A DNA stretch of 64,000 nucleotides, from positions 73,230,346 to 73,294,345 of the forward strand of contig OY986438.1 in the NCBI GenBank assembly GCA_963920525.1, given 5' to 3'. Every line of letters starts with the position of its first letter. The stretch's first letter is position 1. Below are positions 21,010-31,639 of this stretch, one piece after another. The position numbers were made by a program, and so were the translations under genes. The stretch is from Dichetophora obliterata. Lineage: Eukaryota; Arthropoda; Insecta; Diptera; Sciomyzidae. The notes beneath the pieces are model-generated. The model searched no databases. It was given only the letters and a program-made list of their open reading frames with translations, and was not told the origin of the DNA.

Positions 21010-22140
21010 TATCGATTGGATTTAGTTTCAAATCGATTTAATTTTGTTTCAATTTAATTTTGTTTCGTTTTAAATCGATTTAATTTTGTTTCAATTTAAT
21101 TTTTTTTCGTTTTAAATCGATTTAATTTGGTTTCAATTTAATTTAGTTTCGTTTTAAATCGTTTTAATTTTGTTTTGCTTTAAATCGATTTAATTTTGTT
21201 TCAATTTAATTTTGTTTCGTTTTAAATCGATTTAATTTTGTTTCGTTTTAAATCGTTTTAATTTTGTTTCGCTTTAAATCGATTTAATTTTGATTCAATT
21301 TAATTTTGTTTCGTTTTAAATCGATTTAATTTTGTTTCAATTTAATTTTGTTTCGTTTTAAACCGATTTAATTTTGTTTCAATTTAATTTTGTTTCGTTT
21401 TAAATCGTTTTAATTTTGTTTCGCTTTAAATCGATTTAATTTTGTTTCAATTTAATTTTGTTTCGTTTTAAATCGATTTAATTTTGTTTCAATTTAATTT
21501 TGTTTCGTTTTTAACCGATTTAATTTTGTTTCAATTTAATTTTGTTTCGTTTTAAATCGTTTTAATTTTGTTTCGCTTTAAATCGATTTAATTTTGTTTC
21601 GCTTTAAATCGATTTAATTTTGTTTCAATTTAATTTTGCTTCGTTTTAAACCGATTTAATTTTGTTTCATTTTAAACCGATTTAATTTAATTGGTTTAAG
21701 TTAAAATATTTTGTTTCGTTTTAAACCGATTTAATTTTGTTTCAATTTAATTTTGTTTCGTTTTAAACCGATTTAATTTTGTTTCATTTTAAATCGTTTT
21801 AATTTTGTTTCGCTTTAAATCGATTTAATTTTGTTTCATTTTAAACCGATTTAATTTAATTGGTTTAAGTTAAAATATTTTGTTTCGTTTTAAACCGATT
21901 TAATTTTGTTTCGTTTTAAACCGATTTAATTTTGTTTCAATTTAATTTTGTTTCGTTTTAAATCGTTTTAACTTTGTTTCGCTTTAAATCGATTTAATTT
22001 TGTTTCATTTTAAACCGATTTCATTTAATTGGTTTAAGTTAAAATATTTTGTTTCATTTTAAACCGATTTAATTTAATTAGTTTAAGTTAAAATGTTTTG
22101 TTTCGTTTTAAACCGATTTAATTTAATTGATTCTAAAATC
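21010..22140. repeat. AT-rich ~42-bp tandem array inside the 5' LTR of element 1
   Basis: Same unit family as 11395-12240 but about 280 bp longer, so the two LTRs differ in unit number. Confidence 0.9.
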
Positions 22141-22638
22141 GATCCAATCTGGCTTTTAATCGATTGGATTTAGTTTTAAATCGATTTAATTTAATTGGTT
22201 TAAGTTAAAATAAAGGTTCTATTTACGTTCGTTTTAGTTTAGTTCAATTTTACTATAGTTTCCAATTATCTTTAGTTTAATTTCAGTTAGGATTAATTTA
22301 TATTCGTTTCATTTTAATTTAATTAAGTTTTGTATGATTTTTAGTTAAAAATTTTTCAACATTATTTAGTTCTATATGTAGGGTATAATCAGTGGTAATT
22401 TTTAGCCTGGTTCCACTTCTTTTAAATTTATAACCAATTAAGAGAAATATGTTTATAAAAAGGAAATTTGACAAAAACCAATTAGAATAGCATAATATCT
22501 TAAAAACGGTCTCCATAAGCAATACCAGCTCAAGTCGACTTCAGTCAGAACTGAGAAGTCAGTCAGAACCTTTGAAGTTAGACTTAATCCGGCATTGCCT
22601 ATCGACATCGAATTATGAAGAAGAAAACCTGGTTTCCT

Positions 22639-23122
22639 GGCCCTTGGCAGTTTGTGCTGATGTTGTGTGACGTTAACTGGTCCAAACGTTGTTGGCACTG
22701 CTGCCTTTATGGCACAGCACCCAAGTTCTTGATAACGTTAGTGGGTGGAGCGCTAGCATGCACCGACGTGGCCCTTGGCAGTTTGTGCTGATGTTGTGTG
22801 ACGTTAGCTGGCACAAACGTTTTTGGCACTGCTGCCTTTATGTCACAGCAACCAAGTTGTTGATAACGTTAGTGGGTGGAGCGCTAGCATGCACCGACGT
22901 GGCCCTTGGCAGTTTGTGCTGATGTTGTGTGACATTAGCTGGCACAAACGTTGTTGGCACTGCTGCCTTTATGCCACAGCAACCAAGTTGTTGATAACGT
23001 TAGTGGGTGGAGCGCTAGCATGCATCGACGTGGCCCTTGGCAGTTTGTGCTGATGTTGTGTGACGTTAGCTGGCACAAACGTTGTTGGCACTGCTGCCTT
23101 TATGTCACAGCACCCAAGTTGT
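22639..23122. repeat. 131-bp tandem repeat in the 5' LTR of element 1
   Basis: About 3.7 units starting CCCTTGGCAGTTTGTGCTGA, matching the array at 12822-13310. One unit differs slightly in length (about 128 versus 134 bases between equivalent points). Confidence 0.9.
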
Positions 23123-23565
23123 TGCTAAATGAAAACGAAGTGAATCCACAACTTCATGTCTGCCTTGACAGGTGGTCATCAACGAAAAAAAAGACAAAGG
23201 CCGAAAGTTAGCCAGCCATCGCTCTTTTCGTTGACAGCCGTCACCTATGGTATTGTCGTTTACATAAGCAAGTCGGACAGTACGACCTGCTATTTTATAC
23301 GACCTGGTTTAATGACCGCTTACACTGAATGTTGGTGCAAACGATGTTTGCGCAAACTGTCGGACGCGGGGTTTGACCCTTATTTTTCGATGTTTGCAAA
23401 CAAGCAATTAAGTCCGCACAACAAACATGTCAGCTGGCAATTTGAACTATGTCAAAAGTAGGCACTAATTCACCACGGCAGACCCGTTGTGGCTAATTGT
23501 TTTGCAAGCAAAAAAAAAGAACAAAAAAAAACATCATTTATATTTAATGGCTTCCGGGTTGAAAT

Positions 23566-23727
23566 CCCTGCTCAGGTTTGAATTTGAATTCAAATTCCAG
23601 ACCAGCCGAGGGCACAACACAACGGGTTCTACCGGGTGAGCCGATGAGAAAAACTCTTCCGGTTGATCAGTCGTAGTGTTTCCTCTGCTGATTCGAATTT
23701 TGAATTCAAATTCAAGCCTGAGCAGGG
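23566..23727. repeat. Inverted repeat around GAATTC cores in the 5' LTR of element 1
   Basis: Counterpart of 13711-13872. The right arm here ends GCCTGAGCAGGG and pairs slightly better with the left arm CCCTGCTCAGG. Confidence 0.8.
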
Positions 23728-23996
23728 AAACAACTGTCGACTTAGCTGTCAAAATTGAGGTTGCGTTAAGTCAGTGACATTTTCCTTAAAGTTGGTTCAC
23801 CAACCCACGCTACTACTAGCTGTCAAACGACCATTTGACGCTTGATGTTTTTCACCCCCCACAAATAGCACTGCGAGACTGTGTTTTCTAATGGTGGACT
23901 CCAGATACCGGGTGACCTCCGGTTTCAACCAGCCCTGCCAAGGCGGAGGGGGCTCGCCTTGGTAGACCTTCCTTCCCCCCTATTCGTGGGAACTAC

Positions 23997-25110
23997 ATGG
24001 AAACACTAATTACAAAAACAAATGAGGTTGGCGAACCCGAAAACTCCATTACTGCAGCAATTGCCTCAGTGGGCACTGGTCCAATTGGCATAGCTGAACT
24101 TATGGATGTTACGGAGCTAGATGAGGATCTAGGATCCCTAGGTGCTCCTGACATCAACACTGATGATGAGGAGCCTTTGCTGGCCTAGTCGGCAATGGCA
24201 ATGGAAAGAGGTAGCTCGGAGGTTGGCGAAAAAATAAGGCTTTCAGGAGCCGGACGAAAGCGCCTAAAAGTCCTCCTAAGCAAAGGCTTTGAATTGGCGG
24301 AAGCAAGAAAACTAGCGCAGCAGCCTTTTATGGCTACCATAAAGAACGCGCCACATGCTTTCCCGGAGAAGTCTCAGCGTGCACGGTCCGATAGCACAAC
24401 ACCAAAAAACAACCATCTGAAGAGCGTGGCTTTAAGTAAAGCTGTAAATATAGACGAGGCACCTACTTCGAAGAGAGCAACCTGTGCTCCAGGAGACAGG
24501 GCTGCAGTGCCCGCTACCACCGAATAACCTAAAGACAAAGGGGCTAAAGTGCTCAGTTTTAAGGAGGTTGTGGATAACTTTAAGGTTGGAGTCATACCAC
24601 ATGACTACCCCAACACAGTCTGGACGACAGAGCATTTGAAGCTCATTCAGAATGCCATTCTGGATAAAATTCGTTTGCAGATCAAGGGGGCTATCAAGCC
24701 TCAATTTGACTGATGCTCCTTCAAGACGGGCTGGATGATGTTCACCTCCAAGGGTAAATCCACCACTGAGTGGCTCATGGCAGCAGTGCTAACCCTAAAG
24801 CCCTGGAAAGACACGAAAATGAAAGTGGTTAAAGAGGAAGACGTGCCCAAATCACATATCTACGTGGCGTACCTTCCAGAGCCCGCAAACACACCCACCA
24901 GTGATCGAGCTGATCGAGGGTAAGAACAAAGACCTCACAGTGGATGACTGGAGGGTAGTAAGCAGAAGCCAGAAAACCAGCGTTGCCGAGCTCGCCGTGG
25001 ATCCGTTATCGGTACAGAGGCTCAAAGAGACAGAAAACAAGGTTTTCTACAAATTCAACTGAGTGCAGTTCAGGCCCAAGGCCAAGAGCCAAAGTGAGGC
25101 AAATGTGGCG
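23997..25110 (+). pseudogene. LOA-like copy 1, ORF1
   Basis: Starts at the ATG of METLITKTNEV, is stopped at about 24188, continues in other frames (24195-24527: LSGAGRKRLKVLLSKGFELAEARKLAQQ, then about 24550-25060: VWTTEHLKLIQNAILDKIRLQIKGAIK-like). The SGAGRKRL/LEQG-EVAHER region and the later domain parallel ORF1 of copy 2 at 39571-40860. LINE ORF1 proteins bind the element RNA. It is broken by several stops and shifts. Confidence 0.65.
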
Positions 25111-25468
25111 GGGCTGCGATCCCGCCAAAAGAGGCAGCAGAAGAGCTAAAGTGCTCCAAAAATGCCACAGTGCCAGAAAAGATAGACGAACTACCGTGCT
25201 CCTCTAAAGAGGCAAAATCACGTCGCAGGCCAGAAAAGAAGGACGAGCTACCGTGCTCTTCTAGAGAGGCAAAATTGCGTGCCTATGGGCAAACCACTGC
25301 TAGGCCATACAGGCCGCAGAGTCAGCAGGGCAGGCATAGCACGTCTCCCAAAAGACATAGACGCTCCTCGCAAGATCGATCGTGGAAGTGGGAAGAAAGC
25401 TCCACCAAGAACACCGCACAGACAAACAGGAGCAAGAAGGTGGCTAGAAGAGCCCCGAAGGAAGGACG

Positions 25469-26666
25469 ATGAGTGACTCACCATCGTCAGTAGGGAGGCA
25501 GATCCTCTGTCTCCAGGCGAACCTTCAGCACGCTAAAGCTGCATCGGATGTGCTTTGCAGGGTGTTTACCAAAGAATGCCTGGACGTCTTTTTCATCCAG
25601 GAGCCATGGGTAAACTCTGGAGTCATCAAAGGGCTCCAAAATCCAGAAGGTAGGTTGCTTTATAACACCGGTAATTGTCATCCTAGGGCAGCTTTGTTGG
25701 TCAATAAAACATTAACATTTCTACCTCTTTTAGAATTTATTTCCGGCGACCTTGTGGCCATTCGGGCAATCGTGCCCTCCCTGAAAGGAAACCACGAGGT
25801 GGTGCTAGCCTTGGCTTATTTGCCTGGTGATGTGGCGGAAGCACCAACCGAAGAAGTCATAGCCCTTGTAGACCACTGCAGGAGGCTCAACATACCTTGG
25901 GTCATCTGCTGCGACGCAAATGCGCACCATACCATCTGGGGAAGCACAGACATCAACAAAAGGGGTGAGTTCCTTTTATACTATATTTATAGAAACAATA
26001 TTATCATTATAAATAGGGGTAATGAACCAACTTTTAGAAACATCATTAGATGTGAGGTATTGCAGCTCCAATATGGCAACCTCTATTTATGGGTGTCACG
26101 TCTCAGGGGAGGTTTCCATGTCTGACCATATTCACATTAGGTTTGATATGGGGACACATACGGAAACCTGTCACTCTTTCAGAAACCCGAGAAATACTAA
26201 TTGGGATATCTTTAGGCATACACTAAATCTCAACCTAAATTACTCAACTCAACCCATTGTAACTACGGAAGAGCTTGAATTTGAGACCAAACAACTCAAA
26301 ACCAACTTAACGCCGATGAGGACTATCAGGTCCCGCAGGGAAGTGCCTTGGTGGAACAAAGAGCTGGGCAACCTCAGGAAAAACGCTAAAAAACTTTACG
26401 ATAAAGCTAAGCAAACAGGAGAGTGGACCCAATATAAACAAGCTTTAACAAATAACAACACTGAGCTGAGAAGATCAAAGAGGGCCACGTGGAGGGTGTA
26501 CTGTGAGAAGATCGATAGTCTACCAGCAGCGACCCGTCTACAGAAGGCACTAGTCAAAGATCATTCAAACGACATCTGTACGTTATTAAAACCTGATGGA
26601 AGCTACACTGTAAACTTGGATGAAACTAATTGTCTTTTACTGCAGACGCATTTCCCTATTCAGTGA
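25469..26666 (+). pseudogene. LOA-like copy 1, ORF2 endonuclease and start of RT
   Basis: Two ORFs (25469-26125, 26022-26666) joined across one frame change near 26060. Endonuclease motifs: LQANLQHAKAASDVL, FFIQEPW (catalytic Glu), CDANAHHTIWGS (catalytic Asp/Asn) and MSDHIHIRF (catalytic His). The linker to RT follows (RNPRNTNWD, ATRLQKALVKD), and the frame stops at about 26664, before the RT core. The endonuclease nicks target DNA for target-primed reverse transcription. Confidence 0.8.
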
Positions 26667-26669
26667 TAG

Positions 26670-27425
26670 GTGGTCAAAAAGGACTTCCAGGTAAACTTTT
26701 TACGTCCGTTAGTGTACGTTGAGCATTGATTCCATTGTCCCTCCACTCACTCGAATTCTTAAATCCAGCCTTTTGCTAGGCCACATTCCTCGCGAATGGA
26801 CAAAGCTTAAGGTAATTTTTATTCCAAAGGTGGGTAAAAACCCGAACAATTGCCTACATTGTATAGACCGATCAGCCTTAGTTCCTTCTTTTTAAAGACA
26901 ATGGAGAAAATATTGGAACTAAACATTAGGGAGACTAGCTTGAAGAGCATCCCTCTATACAGGTTTCAATTTGCCTACTAAGCCGACAAATCCACTGTCA
27001 CCGCCATACAAGCCTTACCGGCACGACCGGCCAGGAAAGGAGCCTAAATCTGGTAAGACCAACCCTGGATGGAAAATTTATTGACTTTTCAAATGAGGTC
27101 AAGTACTTAGGAGTGGTTTTTGATAAGCAGCTCCGTTGGACCACCCACTTAGATTTAATTACAGGAAGGGCAACACGTGCCCTTTTTGCTTGTCAACGCC
27201 TCTATGGCAAAATGTAGTCCCTCAAACCGAAAATGATTTATTGGACGTTTACAGCAATTGTGAGACCTATGGTTACGTATGCAGCACTTGCATGGTGGCC
27301 CAAGGTCCAACAGCGCACAGCAGCTAATCAACTGACAAAGCTGCAAAGAATGGCGTGCATTAGTATCACTGGGGCAATGAGAACGTGCCCATCTGAAGCT
27401 CTGAATGTAATAATGCCCCTTTAAC
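26670..27425 (+). pseudogene. LOA-like copy 1, RT fragments
   Basis: Short pieces in shifting frames: IPREWTKLKVIFIPKVGK near 26790, then after a deletion EVKYLGVVFDKQLRWTTHL near 27105 and IVRPMVTYAALAWWPK near 27250, followed by MACISITGAMRTCPSEAL. The catalytic F/YxDD segment is missing. It parallels copy 2 at 36700-37950. Confidence 0.75.
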
Positions 27426-27465
27426 GATCATTATCGAAAAAGAGGCATGTCTAAGTGCACTAAGA

Positions 27466-28016
27466 ATGGAGGAAATCGGTAATTACAAGGCAGGGAATTT
27501 TACGGGTCACATGAAGATACTAAAAACCTTCGAAAATAACCTCTTTTTAAAAATTCCCGACAGGATGCTGCCTAATAGGCAAATATGGAGGAATGATAGC
27601 TTCACAGTTGATCCTGGCTCACAGATATGGTACACTGATAGGTCAAAATTCGAAAATGGAGTACCGGGAGCGGGGATATATGGTTCCAAAAAGCTCTTCC
27701 AATGGGATACACGCCGACAATATTCCAGGCGGAGGTATATGCCATCGAAGTTTGTGTCAGAGAATGTCTCCGCAGGAATTCAAAGAGGGCTCACATCTAC
27801 ATACTTTCAGATAGTCAAGCGGCTTTAAAAGCCCTTCAAGCCTACGAACTTGAATCAAGACTAGTCTCCAACTGCGTAGAGCTATTAAATACGCTGGGAC
27901 AAAGCAACAAAATAGAATTATGGTGCATTCCAGGTCACGAAGGATTCGAGGGCAGCAAAAAACGGACTGCCTTGCCAAAAGAGGAGCGTCTCGAACTGAA
28001 CCATTCTGTAGCTTAG
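27466..28016 (+). pseudogene. LOA-like copy 1, RNase H domain
   Basis: RNase H features are spread over two frames: WYTDRSK (first Asp), IFQAEVYAIEVCVRECL (Glu), ILSDSQAALKAL (second Asp), then LWCIPGHEGFEG (His). One frame change near 27700 splits it. RNase H would remove RNA from the RNA-DNA hybrid. Confidence 0.8.
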
Positions 28017-28099
28017 CAAAAGGCTACATTCTATTTATAAATTTCAGTGCCACTGGAACAACAGCAATGGACAAAGGCAATCTAAGAAAATTTTAACTC

Positions 28100-28413
28100 C
28101 AAGTAAAGCAAAATCCAAAGATTTAGTCAAGCTCACCAAAGCAGACCTTAGAATTCTCACCAGTTTCTTCACAGGTCACTGCTCACTCAGATATCATCTT
28201 AAAAAGATGGGTCTTTCTGACGCAGATCAGACGTCTGCATACTATGCGAGGAGGGAGAAGAAACTCCCGAACAGATTCTATGTGAATGTCCGGCAACCCA
28301 TAGCCTAAGACGCCTCCATTTTGGAGGGGAAGTAGTGCCCCCGTCCACGATTTGGAACACCAAGCCAGAGACAGTGCTAAAATATATAAAAAGCCTAAAT
28401 CTGGAGTGTTAAT
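28100..28413 (+). pseudogene. LOA-like copy 1, ORF2 C-terminus
   Basis: ADLRILTSFFTGHCSLRYHLKKMG parallels the C-terminus of copy 2 (RILTGFLTGHCKLKYHLMKLG). In another frame a Cys-rich end follows (EEGEETPEQILCECPAT) and stops near 28411. Confidence 0.7.
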
Positions 28414-29527
28414 TAAGGGCATGCACAATAGATCCCATGAGACGCGGTGCACATGGGCTCACTATAAACTAACTTAAGGCTTGTATCAATTTTATTTTAA
28501 ACTTAATATTAAGATTTTTTCGCAGTGCACGCATTTGATTTTGATATTTGAATTCGTTATTTAATTAAATTTAACAGTTTCTAAAATCGTGTATTCATTC
28601 AGCCGTATTCATAAAAATATTTTAAAACAGCTTTCAAACGTTTTTTAGTTAAAATGCTTTTTAAAGTTAAAATACTCTTTAAAAGCGTTATATTCATAAA
28701 CGAGTTGTAAGAGTCTTGTAGTCGAAGTGCGAATACTGACTTTAAAGTAGGAACAGTTGTAGTTTTCGTTTGTGAGTTTGATAAATAGAATGGCAATTAC
28801 TTAAAAATTTAAAAAAGAAAAAAAAATAGGTTTGTGTATTTGATATGCTCTTTTTTTAACTTTATGAAAAATGTAATTGTTATGAATAAGTATGAATAAT
28901 AAATAATAATAATTATAATAAATCCATTAATAAAATTTATTGACTATGCTATAATGTCATAATCGTTGAATCTGAATATAATATTATCGTTAGTTTACTA
29001 CCTTTGTATTTTAAAAGAACATGTTCTTATAATACTAATATTTAATATCAAATAAATAAAAAAAAATAAAAAAATATATTGACACGCATTTGTTTAAAAT
29101 GTTGTTTACATTGAAATCAAAAAGTCTTGCCATATTTTTTTAAACTTTAATTTTCAGAAAAAAAATCTAAATTTTTTGTGAAAAAACTGGAACTAAAAAA
29201 ATAACTAAACATATATACTTTAAATGTGTGCTTTAAAATTTTTATTCTTGTATTTGAAATAAAGTATTTAAATTAAATTAATAATTAAACAAAACAAAAA
29301 CAATCATTAACTAAAATCATTTAAATTATCAATTTATTGAAAAACTTAAAAATTTGTTTTAAAAGAATACATTTGATATTTATATGAATGTAAATGTCAT
29401 TATAGTAAATTACCATTACCATTTATAGTAAATTACATCCCATATAAAATAGTTTTACTCATTAATAAATCAAATTAATTTCAGTAGATTAATTTAAGGA
29501 ATGTGGAGATAATTCCAAGTCTGTTCA

Positions 29528-29672
29528 TTACAAAGGAAAATTGTTTTATCGATTCCTGAAGCACCAGCAAATGCAGAAAGCATTTTTTCTCAAATCTGTA
29601 GTAATAAGCCCAAAATCAGAAATACATTTTATATCAAACCTTTTGTGAAATTTTGCAATGGAAAGACTGTTT
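29528..29672 (+). pseudogene. hAT transposase dimerisation-domain fragment (plus strand)
   Basis: The plus strand reads LSIPEAPANAESIFSQIC followed by SNKPKIRN, the conserved hAT C-terminal dimerisation motif (A/T-N-x-E-R/S-x-F-S). It is short and ends in a stop at about 29670. It points opposite to the longer fragment at 29815-30419. Confidence 0.65.
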
Positions 29673-29814
29673 AAGAAAATTCAAACAGTCACAAATGATG
29701 AAATCTGAAAAATTAAATTATTTTTAAAAATATTTTGATCAAACTTTTTTATAATTTCTAATGACTGTTTTAATTTGTGCAGTTCCAATCGCTTTTCCTT
29801 AAAAAATTTTTAGT

Positions 29815-30419
29815 TCAAAAAATCCCACACAAGGTGGGAATTTCTAATTTATTTCTGATTTGAGTTTTGTTAATATTTATTTGTGAACAAATACGTTCTA
29901 CATTTGCTGTTGCTACAGGTATCGTTAAAACAACATAAACTAATTTTGTAAGTAATGGAAAGACTTCGGAATTATCTCCACATTTTTGATCACAAATTGC
30001 TTTACAAAAAGTTTCAATATTATTTTTATTAAGTAAATTCAAATCACTGAAATTAAAGTGGCGCAACTCTTGCAACTCAGCGTCAATTTCTTGTAATTTT
30101 TCTGAAAAATACACAAATTGAAAATAGTGAAATCCTGCCTTTTTAAAATTTTCGTTGGTGCTAAATGTTCGACACATTTTAGAAAATCATTTCCAAAATC
30201 AAACTTTTGTAATAAACAATTGCATAGCTCAACATAAAATTTTAAGCAATGTTCTCTAAAATCCATTTCATCTGATTTGAATAATTTATGCTTAGAGCTT
30301 AAAGACGTATATACCTTGAAACCATTTACATCAGTTTCTTTGTAGTTTTCAAAGGATATATATTCATATATTGCTATATATATTGACCGCCAAGACTTGA
30401 CGAATGAAAATTGAGGCAA
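29815..30419 (-). pseudogene. hAT transposase C-terminal fragment (minus strand)
   Basis: Two overlapping ORFs (30039-30419 and 29815-30177) in different frames together give about 190 residues. They end in FPLLTKLVYVVLTIPVATANVERI, the hAT dimerisation signature. The catalytic domain is absent. One frame change lies near 30150. Confidence 0.75.
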
Positions 30420-31002
30420 AAGAACAGAAACAACGAAGGCAACAATAATAGCAACTGCGCTACCACTTCATAAAGAAATTTTTGAAAGGGTGTGAAAAGT
30501 AGTATTAAAATGAGTAGCAGCTTCAAATGTTACTTATATTTTTATAGTAACATACAATTTACTTTATTTATTGTATTTTATTCATTAAACTAGCAAGCAT
30601 TGCTTCAATCGTAAAAAATTGAAAAACTGGGTAAAATAAAAAAAACTATTTTTTAGGCAAAAAGTGGAAAACTGTCTACCCTCTCAAAAAACTGCCAACA
30701 AAAAGTTTATCTGCCCATATGGTAACACTGATCACAAAATACAATTATTTTCATTTGTTTATTTGTTTGTTGACGTTTTAGTTTGTCACAAAATGAGAAG
30801 ATTGCTCTCAATTGAGAACATTAAAATTTAAAATAGCTTTGTAGGAGGTTTACAGAAGGTTTGTTCTTATTTTAAAATTCTCTCATTTGTGAAGCTCTTA
30901 CAAGAGGTTTTTTTCGTTATTGAACGTTTATGAATAACGTTTTTAGGCATGTGTCTAACAAAGGGCTTACAAGAGGTTTGTAACTTTTTATGAATACGGC
31001 TG

Positions 31003-31639
31003 ATTAAGTTTAACTTTGAAATTAAAAAAAAAAATTCTTACAATGTAAAGGTATTTAATTTAAATCCAATTCAGTATTAACTTCACTTTAAAGGGTTGAT
31101 AAATGTGGTTTCCATTCATTACCAGTTAATCTTAAGGTTTCCTATTTTTTCCGGTGCACGAAAGTTTCATTGGAAAATAAGATTTTACTTCAATCGTATT
31201 TTAACTTTTATTTCCAATTAATCTTAATTTTTATTACTGTGTACACATGCTTCGTTTAAAATTATCAAATCATCGTTTCTTTAAAAATAAGATTTTACTT
31301 CAATCATATTTTTACTTAAAATTAGTCTTAAGTTTTCTTACTGTGTACACAGGTTTCATTTAAATTATCGTAACTCGATCAAGTTATTATTTAGCTTTGA
31401 TTAATTTTTATTATAGGGTAAATCAATAAAATTGTATTTAAGACTCGATACATTTTAATTTACGTATATATATCGATAGAATTTTATATTTATGTTCGAT
31501 TTATTTTAATAGTAGTGTAAATCGCAAAATTTTAGGTGACGTTCGATTCATTTTGTACCCCGTTAAATTTTATTTTATGTTTGATTCCTCATGTTAAAAT
31601 TTATTTTATGTTCGATTCATTTTAATATTTAGTGTATAT
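31003..31639. repeat. AT-rich tandem repeats left of the solo LTR
   Basis: About 31155-31370 holds two copies of a ~110-bp unit (AATAAGATTTTACTTCAATC..., ...TTACTGTGTACACA). From about 31395 a ~45-50-bp unit with TTATGTTCGATTCATTTTAA repeats. No gene. Confidence 0.7.

Larger units (their letters stand above)
10632..23863 (-). mobile_element. Element 1: Ulysses/Osvaldo-like Ty3 retrotransposon with giant LTRs, 13.2 kb
   Basis: Two long direct repeats (10632-13998 and 20262-23863) flank a 6.3-kb interior with primer site, leader array, RING-Gag, protease, RT, RNase H and integrase, all on the minus strand. The 4-bp AATA just outside each end (10628-10631, 23864-23867) supports a single insertion event. 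Ulysses and Osvaldo from Drosophila are the closest family I can name: both have unusually long LTRs and Osvaldo has a tRNA-Lys primer site. Gag carries a nonsense codon and pol at least three frame changes, so this copy should not be autonomous. Confidence 0.85.
20262..23863 (-). repeat. 5' LTR of element 1 (about 3.6 kb)
   Basis: Matches 10632-13998 in content and order: AGTGACAGAAT start (first base changed from T), 42-bp AT-rich array, 131-bp array, GAATTC inverted repeat, and CACCCCCCACA end. It is followed by the AATA target duplication at 23864-23867. Confidence 0.88.
23868..28500 (+). mobile_element. LOA-like non-LTR retrotransposon, copy 1, decayed
   Basis: In order: GC-richer 5' UTR, ORF1 remnant, ORF2 with apurinic-type endonuclease, parts of reverse transcriptase, RNase H and a C-terminal Cys-rich motif, all plus strand. 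Most of RT is deleted or scrambled between 26670 and 27050. The domain set (APE endonuclease, RT, RNase H) and ORF2 opening fit the LOA group of insect LINEs. Its 5' part probably continues left of element 1 near 10410-10631. The 3' end is approximate; no tail or duplication could be fixed. Confidence 0.78.
28600..31002. mobile_element. DNA transposon with 18-bp inverted ends and hAT transposase remnants
   Basis: CAGCCGTATTCATAAAAA at 28600-28617 is exactly repeated inverted at 30985-31002. Sub-terminal repeats of TATTCATAAACG type occur inside both ends. A CAG start fits hAT-like elements and hAT dimerisation-domain fragments lie inside. The expected 8-bp target duplication is not seen (only ATT on both sides), so the assignment is tentative. 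Confidence 0.65.
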
